In this document: positions 1 through 5,810 of the stretch, piece after piece
How the letters are laid out: every line of letters begins with the position of its first letter
Numbering within the stretch: the stretch's first letter is position 1
Position numbers and translations under genes: made by a program
Notes under the pieces: model-generated
What the model was told of the DNA's origin: nothing
Database searches by the model: none
Seen by the model: only the letters and a program-made list of their open reading frames with translations
NCBI GenBank assembly: GCA_026418875.1
Contig: JAOAAM010000626.1
Span: 1 to 5,810 of the forward strand
Length of the DNA: 5,810 bases
Direction of reading: 5' to 3'
From: Gemmataceae bacterium
GTDB taxonomy: Bacteria; Planctomycetota; Planctomycetia; Gemmatales; Gemmataceae

Positions 1-2
1 GC

Positions 3-1241
3 CTGACACTGTTGTTGTTGCCTCGGCGTCGGCTGCCCATCGTCGTGGCGCAGGCTCACGTGGCTCGGGTCCGCCTGCACGAGTCGGCCGACAATGCCGG
101 AATCACCGCCCTGATCGGTTCGCTGCTCGAAGAAGGGACCACGCGACGCAGCGAGCAAGAGATTTCCCAAGCGATCGAGGACGTCGGCGGGTTCCTGTCG
201 TTGAGTGGGAATGGCGGATTGGTGAAGGTCCTCTCGCCGGATCGTCGGCTCGGCTTGGACTTGCTCCTCGACTGCTTGTCGCGCCCCGCCTTCCAGGAGG
301 ACGCCGTCCGTCGGCTGAAGGAACACCAACTCGCGGAGATCGAAGACCGCCTGGCGAACCCCGAGGCCCGAGCGCGGGACGAATTCGTCAGGATCATTTA
401 CGGGGACCACCCGTTGGGCCGCCCCGGCTTGGGCACCACGGAGACAGTCGAGAAAATCGACGCCGCCGCCTGCCGCCAATTCCATGCTCAGGTATTCGTC
501 CCGAACAATACCGTCCTCGCCGTCGTGGGAGATTTCGAGCCGGCCGAGATGGTCGAGATGATTCGTCAGCTGACCCGAGATTGGCCGAAGAGGGAGCTGC
601 CACGCTTAAAGCTTCCCCCGCTGGAATTCGCGGCAGCACAAACTCGCATCATCACGTTGCCCAAGACATCGCAATTGAACATTTACCTGGGCCACCTCGG
701 CATTCGTCGCCGTGACGAGGACTACTACCGCCTGCTGGTGATGGACAACATCTTGGGCGTGGGCGGAGCGGGGTTCACGGATCGCCTGTCGGCCCGGTTG
801 CGCGATCGTCAGGGGTTGGCGTACACGGTGGCGGCGGCGATCACGGCGACAGCCGGAGAGGAACCCGGAATGTTCCTCGCTTTCATCGGCACGCACCCGA
901 ACCAGTACGCCACCGTGACCCGCATCTTAAGGGAGGAGATCGCGCGAATCCGCGATGAAAAACCCACCACCCGCGAGGTCGAGGAGGCCAAGGATTACCT
1001 GATGGCCACCATCGGCTTCGACCTGACGACCGGGGACGCGATCGCGTCGCAGTTGATTCAGATCGAGAGATTCGACTTGGGCTACGATTATCTGGAGCGG
1101 TTCCGGCGGGCGATTGCCGCCGTCACGCCCGACGACGTGCAAGCGGCGGCGCGGAAGCATTTGAAGCCCGAACGACTCGTCCAGGTCGCCGCCGGTCCAG
1201 TCTCCGACACTGGTGCAGCCCTGCCACGGGACCGACCTTGA
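3..1241 (+). CDS. M16-family peptidase-like subunit, non-catalytic, 5'-truncated by window edge
   Basis: The frame is open to the left edge and the first visible residues (LTLLLLPRRRLPIV) match the first strand of an M16 domain, so the true start lies upstream; the TTG at 12 is unlikely to be the start. Counting from that TTG, residues 1-150 form the N-terminal M16 domain and about 151-395 the M16_C domain, which opens with FVPNNTVLAVVGDF. The zinc motif HxxEH, expected just before the LLEEGT segment (residues 38-43), is replaced by ALIGS, so no zinc site is visible. The C-terminal domain keeps GGAGFTDRLSARLRDRQGLAY (250-271), including the Arg and Tyr seen in non-catalytic M16B partners. Family knowledge says such subunits pair with an HxxEH-bearing partner, often the adjacent gene; here that would be upstream, outside the window. 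The location is probably periplasmic, but the signal region is not visible. Confidence 0.9.
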   Translation: MTLLLLPRRRLPIVVAQAHVARVRLHESADNAGITALIGSLLEEGTTRRSEQEISQAIEDVGGFLSLSGNGGLVKVLSPDRRLGLDLLLDCLSRPAFQEDAVRRLKEHQLAEIEDRLANPEARARDEFVRIIYGDHPLGRPGLGTTETVEKIDAAACRQFHAQVFVPNNTVLAVVGDFEPAEMVEMIRQLTRDWPKRELPRLKLPPLEFAAAQTRIITLPKTSQLNIYLGHLGIRRRDEDYYRLLVMDNILGVGGAGFTDRLSARLRDRQGLAYTVAAAITATAGEEPGMFLAFIGTHPNQYATVTRILREEIARIRDEKPTTREVEEAKDYLMATIGFDLTTGDAIASQLIQIERFDLGYDYLERFRRAIAAVTPDDVQAAARKHLKPERLVQVAAGPVSDTGAALPRDRP

Positions 1242-1246
1242 GGTCG
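1233..1246. repeat. Inverted repeat over the M16 gene stop codon
   Basis: CGACCTTGAGGTCG has perfect 6-base arms around a central TG. As RNA it can fold as a 5-bp GC-rich stem with loop TTGA, and the TGA stop at 1239-1241 starts in this loop. No T-run follows, so it is not a classical intrinsic terminator. It may be a weak 3'-end structure or chance. Confidence 0.4.
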
Positions 1247-1268
1247 AACAGTCGGCTGCGAAAGGGCG

Positions 1269-1274
1269 TAGAAT
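1269..1274 (+). promoter_or_regulatory. Possible -10 box upstream of the DUF1573-like gene
   Basis: TAGAAT differs from the sigma-70 -10 consensus TATAAT at one base and lies 30 bases before the preferred ATG, in the 63-base gap after the M16 gene. No good -35 element lies at the right distance; the best is TCGAAC at 1244, with a 19-base spacer. Weak evidence only. Confidence 0.25.
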
Positions 1275-1304
1275 AACGGTGAGTCCGCTTGAGTGGGTGC
1301 CAGC

Positions 1305-2660
1305 ATGAAGTCGTTCTTGCGCGTGGTGGTTCCGGTCGGCGTTCTCATGGCCGTGGTCGGGATCGGCTCTTACCTCACGCAAAACACCAGCCGTTCCAAA
1401 ACCACGATCGACATCCCCATCCAGGAGGATGAAACGGTCACCACCCAAGGGCAGCCCCTCACCTTCGTCGTCGAGGATGTCGACGTCGAAGAGCGAGCCC
1501 CCATTGAGGTCGAGCATGGGAGCAAAAACCACAAAGACTACTGGTTCTACACCACGCAACCCGAGGATGTGAAGGTCGGCGTGCTGTACACCAGTTGCAC
1601 TTGCTCGAAGCTGCAAATTGGCTCATTCGATCTCACCCAAGACGAGGTCGATCAACTTGACCGTTCGCCCAGTTTGACCCTGTTCTGCAAGGCGGCCGCT
1701 TCGGTCCGCTTCGAAGACCTGCCCGACGCGAGGATGAATCAATTCGCCAAGGTGCTCGCCACCCCGAAGGACCACTCGCCGCGACCTTATATCCTCCGTG
1801 TCCATTTCGAGGCGAAGGAAACTGGCGCGGAACCGGGCACGTCGAAGCTGTTGAGTTTCAAGATCAGTGCGGCGTTGGAGCGGGGCGCACCGTCCACCTA
1901 CAGCCAGGAATTCGGGTTTCAGGTGGTCCCGGGTGTGGCGATCTTTCCCATCAACATCGATCTCGGGGAACTGACGGCCGGCGGCATGGTCTATCAGGAC
2001 GTGTACGTCTGGTCCGTGACTCGCGAGCAACTGCACCCACGGATGATGCTGACGTCGACTCGGGGTCGCAATGACTCCGAGCCGTGCGCTGAGTTTTCCG
2101 AACCCGAACCCCTCTCGCCCGGCGAGTTGGCGGATCTGCCGAAGCTTTTCGGCCCCGAGATGGGTCGAGTGAAACCCAAGGGGGCCTCGCGCTTTCGCTT
2201 GATCCTGCACGAGCGCCGGGGCGAGCATCAGCTGGACATTGGGCCGTTGAATCGGCAGTTGATCGTGAAGTTTGACACGCCGGAAGGGAAAGCGCTGCCT
2301 GAGGTGCGGTCGAACGTCGCCGCGTATGTCCGGGGCGATGTTCGGGTCCTGAGCGGCGACGAGAACGGACGCATCCAGCTTGGCTCGTTCCGCTATGACC
2401 GCGGCAAGACCGTGCTCGTCCGCGTGGGCACCACGAAACCGGACATGGATGTCGAGTTCGACAGCGTCTCCGACGAGGGGATCGTCGTGTCGCCTTTGTC
2501 GGCGCCCAAGCAAGAAGGCATCAACCGGGTTTGGGAGTTTCAAGTCCAGGTGAAGCCGAACGTCTACTTGGGCGAGTTGCGGCAGACGGTGTTTCTGCGA
2601 ACGAAAGGCCCCCATCCCCGCCGCCTGCGCATCCCGTTGGTGGGCAGCGCCGACCGCTGA
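1305..2660 (+). CDS. Membrane-anchored DUF1573-like protein with Cys-x-Cys motif
   Basis: A 451-residue protein of unknown function. Residues 4-24 form one hydrophobic segment after MKS, fitting an uncleaved signal anchor or signal peptide, so most of the chain should lie outside the cytoplasm. The rest looks like three beta-rich Ig-like segments, about 50-195, 205-345 and 350-450. The first contains VLYTSCTCSKL (94-103), resembling the SCGCT motif of DUF1573, a domain common in planctomycetes. The second and third begin with IDLGELTAGG (218-227) and IQLGSFRYDRG (357-367), like the 'DFG.v..g' opening of such domains. Cysteines are at 98, 100, 128 and 261. An in-frame GTG at 1293 would add four residues; I prefer the ATG because the hydrophobic segment follows it directly and GAGTGGG lies 7 bases upstream. 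The function is not known; binding at the cell surface or to a metal is speculation. Confidence 0.8.
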   Translation: MKSFLRVVVPVGVLMAVVGIGSYLTQNTSRSKTTIDIPIQEDETVTTQGQPLTFVVEDVDVEERAPIEVEHGSKNHKDYWFYTTQPEDVKVGVLYTSCTCSKLQIGSFDLTQDEVDQLDRSPSLTLFCKAAASVRFEDLPDARMNQFAKVLATPKDHSPRPYILRVHFEAKETGAEPGTSKLLSFKISAALERGAPSTYSQEFGFQVVPGVAIFPINIDLGELTAGGMVYQDVYVWSVTREQLHPRMMLTSTRGRNDSEPCAEFSEPEPLSPGELADLPKLFGPEMGRVKPKGASRFRLILHERRGEHQLDIGPLNRQLIVKFDTPEGKALPEVRSNVAAYVRGDVRVLSGDENGRIQLGSFRYDRGKTVLVRVGTTKPDMDVEFDSVSDEGIVVSPLSAPKQEGINRVWEFQVQVKPNVYLGELRQTVFLRTKGPHPRRLRIPLVGSADR

Positions 2661-2743
2661 TCCTTACTGCCCCGCAATCGTCAGAATGCAAGCGACGCCG
2701 TCCCCGGTCCGAAATGGGCGACGCCGTGGATTGTTTTTTCGCC

Positions 2744-2749
2744 TAAGAT
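2744..2749 (+). promoter_or_regulatory. Possible -10 box upstream of the TIM-barrel gene
   Basis: TAAGAT matches TATAAT at four of six bases and lies 38 bases before the ATG at 2788, just after an unusual T-rich stretch (2731-2739) in a 127-base gap. No recognisable -35 hexamer is present at 16-18 bases. Suggestive only. Confidence 0.22.
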
Positions 2750-2775
2750 GGCAACGCGGTCGATTCAGACCATTC

Positions 2776-2780
2776 GAGGG
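2776..2780 (+). promoter_or_regulatory. Ribosome binding site that decides the TIM-barrel start
   Basis: GAGGG lies 7 bases before the ATG at 2788. It supports that start over the upstream in-frame ATG at 2686, whose extra 34 residues are arginine-rich and unlike the family. Confidence 0.6.
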
Positions 2781-2787
2781 CGGCGTG

Positions 2788-3699
<912 letters not shown>

Positions 3700-3736
3700 A
3701 CTTGGGGAATTCGCTCGCACGGATCTTGGCATCCCT

Positions 3737-3746
3737 CCCGATCGGG
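3737..3746. repeat. Perfect 10-bp palindrome next to the permease start
   Basis: CCCGATCGGG ends one base before the ATG at 3748 and occupies the place of a ribosome binding site; no clear Shine-Dalgarno sequence is visible. It could be an operator half or chance. Known metal-regulator sites (MntR, Fur, Zur) are longer, so no regulator is assigned. Confidence 0.3.
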
Positions 3747-3747
3747 C

Positions 3748-4668
3748 ATGAGTGATCCGACGTTTTTACTGGTGGCGGCCGGCTCGGCGATTCTGGGGCT
3801 TGTCAGTGGGGCCTTGGGCTGTTTCGCCATCTTGCGCAAGCAGAGTCTGCTGGGCGACGTCGTCTCGCATGCGGCGCTACCCGGCGTGATGCTCGTCTTT
3901 TTGCTCTTTCGTACCAAAGCCCCGTTCCCGCTGCTGCTGGGCGGGGCCGCCACGGGATGGCTCTGCACCATGACCGTCTTGCGGATCGTCCGCTCGACAC
4001 GCATTCCCCCGGATACGGCATTGTGCGGCACGATGGCGGTATTTTTCGGCGTAGGAATCTGGCTGCAAACCTACATCCAACACCATGTGCGGGATGCCAG
4101 CCAGGCCGGGCTGGATCGCTTCCTGTTCGGACAGGCGGCCACCCTGCTGGATCGCGACGTGCTGTGGATGGCCATTTTGGGCGGCGTGGCGCTGGGCACG
4201 ATGCTGCTGTTGTGGAAGGAATTCAAACTGCTGAGTTTCGACCCCGAGTTTGCCGCGAGCTTGGGATGGCCTGTCCGTCGCCTGGACGTGATCCTGATGA
4301 GTGCGTTGGTTCTTGCCATCGTCATTGGCTTGCAGAGCGTCGGCGTGGTGCTGATGAGCGCGATGGTGGTGGCCCCAGGAGCCGCGGCACGACAATGGAC
4401 CGATCGGCTCGGCCGAATGGTCGCCTTGGCCGGGACATTCGGGGCGGTCGCTGGTGTCGCGGGGACCTGGCTGAGCGAACAGATCCAACGCACCCCGACC
4501 GGTCCGGCCATCGTCCTGTGCGCGACGGCCATCGCGGTGGGGTCGATCCTCGTTGCCCCAAGGCGCGGCCTGCTTTGGCGATTCCCGGCGATTTGGCGGC
4601 GTCGTCACCGTTCCCAATTGAACTCCGAGACGACTGCCATTCCAGGCGGCTCACCTCAGCCCCGCTGA
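3748..4668 (+). CDS. ABC-3 family metal (Mn/Zn/Fe) transporter permease, TroC/ZnuB-like
   Basis: A 306-residue inner-membrane permease that would form the channel for divalent metal import together with an ATPase and a metal-binding protein. About eight or nine hydrophobic segments are visible, roughly 5-28, 43-54, 61-81, 93-110, 137-156, 180-196, 198-213, 222-241 and 252-270. Family motifs are clear: LRKQSLLGDVVSHAALPGV (29-47) at the first loop, LLSFDPEFAASLG (161-173) at the likely ATPase-contact region, and VGVVLMSAMVVAPGAAA (198-214). The SFDPEFA segment favours the TroC/MntB branch over ZnuB, but the metal cannot be settled. The ATG sits right before the first membrane helix. The 36-residue basic tail (271-306) is variable and presumably cytoplasmic. 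The gene before it is an unrelated sugar isomerase-like gene and the gene after it is convergent, so no ATPase or solute-binding gene flanks it. Confidence 0.93.
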   Translation: MSDPTFLLVAAGSAILGLVSGALGCFAILRKQSLLGDVVSHAALPGVMLVFLLFRTKAPFPLLLGGAATGWLCTMTVLRIVRSTRIPPDTALCGTMAVFFGVGIWLQTYIQHHVRDASQAGLDRFLFGQAATLLDRDVLWMAILGGVALGTMLLLWKEFKLLSFDPEFAASLGWPVRRLDVILMSALVLAIVIGLQSVGVVLMSAMVVAPGAAARQWTDRLGRMVALAGTFGAVAGVAGTWLSEQIQRTPTGPAIVLCATAIAVGSILVAPRRGLLWRFPAIWRRRHRSQLNSETTAIPGGSPQPR

Positions 4669-4669
4669 G
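4655..4669. terminator. Hairpin shared by two convergent stop codons
   Basis: CTCAGCCCCGCTGAG forms a perfect 6-bp stem with a CCC loop. One arm holds the TGA stop of the permease (4666-4668) and the other the complement of the ruvX stop (4656-4658). A hairpin here would form in transcripts from both strands, as in a bidirectional terminator, but no T-run follows in either direction, so termination is not assured. Confidence 0.4.
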
Positions 4670-5081
4670 CATCCAGATACGATTGCAGAATGATCTGGGC
4701 CGCGACCTTGTCTAATCGTTCGCGCCGTCGCTGATACGACAGACCCGCTTGCCGCAAGTGCTCTTCGGCAGTCAGCGTGGAAAAGCGTTCGTCCCAATAA
4801 GCGACGGGCAGGCCGGTGATTTGCGCCAGCCACTCGCCGAAGGCGCGAGCCTCTTTGGCTTTGCCCCCCTCGTCGCCACTCATGTGCACGGGCAGTCCGA
4901 CGACGATTCCCGAGACTTCCTCGCGTGTCGCCAATTGGCGGAAGAAGTCGGCATCCGTGGCGGGATCGCGTCGTTTGTAGATGGTCAGGGGCGAGGCGAT
5001 CCGTTGTTCCGAGTCGCAGATGGCCAGGCCGACGCGCACCTGACCATAGTCGACGCCGAGGAGCCGGCCAGTGCGGGTCAC
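4656..5081 (-). CDS. ruvX: RuvX/YqgF, putative pre-16S rRNA nuclease / Holliday junction resolvase
   Basis: A 141-residue protein of usual family length with an RNase H-like fold. YqgF proteins are credited with processing the 5' end of 16S rRNA, and a resolvase role has been proposed from RuvC similarity. Visible motifs are LLGVDYGQVRVGLAICD (7-23, catalytic Asp11), GIVVGLPVHMSGDEG (58-72), AYWDERFSTLTAEE (94-107, Asp97/Glu98) and LDKVAAQIILQSYLD (123-137, Asp124). The usual KR in GxDxGxKRIG reads QVR here. The GTG start at 5081-5079 is chosen because it overlaps the upstream stop as GTGA, has a Shine-Dalgarno sequence 8 bases upstream and leaves the normal short N-terminus before the first strand. 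The frame continues upstream to 5471 but that part is antisense to nothing known and lies out of frame inside the guanylyltransferase gene. The 3' end overlaps the convergent permease by 13 bases. Confidence 0.95.
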   Translation of the reverse strand: MTRTGRLLGVDYGQVRVGLAICDSEQRIASPLTIYKRRDPATDADFFRQLATREEVSGIVVGLPVHMSGDEGGKAKEARAFGEWLAQITGLPVAYWDERFSTLTAEEHLRQAGLSYQRRRERLDKVAAQIILQSYLDAQRG

Positions 5082-5810
5082 AAATGTTTCTCCCAGCCGC
5101 CCTGCCGCATCTGCTCGACCAGCCGCTTGATCTCCGCTTCCTTGGAGCGGTCGGCGACGAGAATGCACTCGCCGTCCTGCACGATGATCAGGTTGGAGAC
5201 GCCCAAGGTGGCGATGATCGGCTGGTCTTCGCCGACGATGATACAGCGGGAGGTATCCACGCCGACGTGGCGGGCCAGCACGGTATTGCCGAAAGCATCT
5301 TGCGGGTAGAGGCGTTCGAGGGCCAGCCAGCTGCCGACATCGTCCCAGCGAAAACGGGCCTCGACAGTCAGCACGTTGGGGCACTTTTCCATGACCGCAT
5401 AGTCGAAGGAAACTTTTTTCATCCGGGCAAAGCGATCGGCCAGGGTGGGATCGTCGGGCTGGCTGGACCATTGGTCGGCGATGTCCCGGGCGAGGCGGTC
5501 GATGTCCGGTTCGTGGAGGCGAATTTGCTGCAAGAAGGTGTCGGCCCGGCCGATGAACACGCCGCCATTCCAGTAATACTCCCCGCTGCGCAAGAACGCC
5601 TCGGCGGTGGCGCGATCGGGTTTTTCATGGAATCGCCGCACCTGAAAGACGCGGAGGTTTTGCCGCGGGGCCAGGGCCTCCCCACGCTGCACATAACCGT
5701 AGCCGGTGGAGGGCCAAGTCGGGGGGATGCCGATCGTGACCAGTGCCTGAGGATGATCGCGGACCAATTCGGCGGCGGCATGGAGGACACGGCTGAACTC
5801 TTGCGGCGGC
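5078..5810 (-). CDS. Mannose-1-phosphate guanylyltransferase, 5'-truncated by window edge
   Basis: The enzyme joins mannose 1-phosphate and GTP to give GDP-mannose and pyrophosphate in the cytoplasm, feeding cell-surface polysaccharide and glycan synthesis. The last 243 residues are visible; the family is usually about 350-360 long, so about 110 residues, including the nucleotide-binding GxGxRLxPL signature, lie beyond the right edge. Numbered from the edge, motifs are GIPPTWPSTGYGY (27-39), FHEKPD (60-65), YYWNGGVFIG (78-87), FDYAVMEKC (135-143) and FRWDDVGSWLAL (153-164), followed by a C-terminal beta-helix-like region. There is no fused phosphomannose isomerase domain, so it is the single-function type (ManC/COG0836-like). 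The frame is open to the edge; the TTG at 5767 is internal, not a start. Its stop overlaps the ruvX start. Confidence 0.93.
   Translation of the reverse strand, partial: PPQEFSRVLHAAAELVRDHPQALVTIGIPPTWPSTGYGYVQRGEALAPRQNLRVFQVRRFHEKPDRATAEAFLRSGEYYWNGGVFIGRADTFLQQIRLHEPDIDRLARDIADQWSSQPDDPTLADRFARMKKVSFDYAVMEKCPNVLTVEARFRWDDVGSWLALERLYPQDAFGNTVLARHVGVDTSRCIIVGEDQPIIATLGVSNLIIVQDGECILVADRSKEAEIKRLVEQMRQGGWEKHL
5090..5094 (-). promoter_or_regulatory. Ribosome binding site of ruvX inside the upstream gene
   Basis: On the minus strand GGGAG lies 8 bases before the GTG start of ruvX, within the last codons of the guanylyltransferase gene. Together with the GTGA overlap it supports the start choice and translational coupling. 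Confidence 0.6.

Noticed and set aside
927..1616. Minus-strand open frame bridging the gap between the first two genes
   Set aside because: It runs antisense to both genes and has no motif; its length is explained by high GC content.
1623..2615. Long open frame of 330 codons on the minus strand
   Set aside because: It is antisense to the DUF1573-like gene, has composition typical of a GC-rich shadow frame and shows no recognisable motif.
2642..2672. Inverted repeat GGGCAG / CTGCCC around the stop codon of the DUF1573-like gene
   Set aside because: The arms are perfect but the loop is 19 bases and no T-run follows, so it is easily explained by chance; it is noted only because two other gene ends carry tighter repeats.
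2686..2787. Longer N-terminus for the TIM-barrel protein starting at the ATG at 2686
   Set aside because: It would put 34 arginine-rich residues before the Tat-like signal and make the GAGGG site and the -10-like box coding.
3957..4715. Open frame of 252 codons on the plus strand in another frame
   Set aside because: It lies within the permease gene and is rich in Arg, Gly and His without any family motif.
5082..5471. In-frame upstream extension of ruvX that would give a 271-residue fusion protein
   Set aside because: The extra part lies in a different frame inside the strongly conserved guanylyltransferase, is arginine-rich and shows no domain, while the GTG at 5081 has a ribosome binding site and the normal family N-terminus.

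Overview
This is a GC-rich, gene-dense bacterial stretch with six protein genes, two of them cut by the window edges. No RNA gene, mobile element or CRISPR array was seen. The combination suggests a planctomycete, probably of the Gemmata type. The pointers are a multi-domain DUF1573-like protein with a Cys-x-Cys motif, a Tat-exported sugar isomerase-like TIM barrel, an M16 peptidase-like subunit and weak or absent Shine-Dalgarno sites. The assignment is inferred from gene style, not from a marker gene.

Plus strand, 3-4668, carries four co-directional genes. First is the 3' part of an M16-family subunit that has lost its zinc-binding motif (3-1241). Next is a membrane-anchored DUF1573-like protein with three Ig-like segments (1305-2660). 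Then comes a secreted sugar phosphate isomerase/epimerase-like TIM barrel (2788-3699), and last an ABC-3 family metal permease (3748-4668). Gaps of 63, 127 and 48 bases separate them. The gaps before the second and third genes each contain a -10-like hexamer, so these may be separate transcription units rather than one operon. No shared pathway is evident.

Minus strand, 5810-4656, carries a tight two-gene unit. The 3' two-thirds of a mannose-1-phosphate guanylyltransferase gene (GDP-mannose synthesis) is followed by ruvX/yqgF, with a 4-base GTGA stop/start overlap that implies translational coupling. ruvX and the metal permease converge and overlap by 13 bases. A perfect 6-bp hairpin there carries one gene's stop codon in each arm.

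I found no convincing new biological system. The points most worth a second look are the inactive M16 subunit, the altered metal site of the TIM barrel, the lone permease without ATPase or binding protein, and short inverted repeats sitting on several stop codons.
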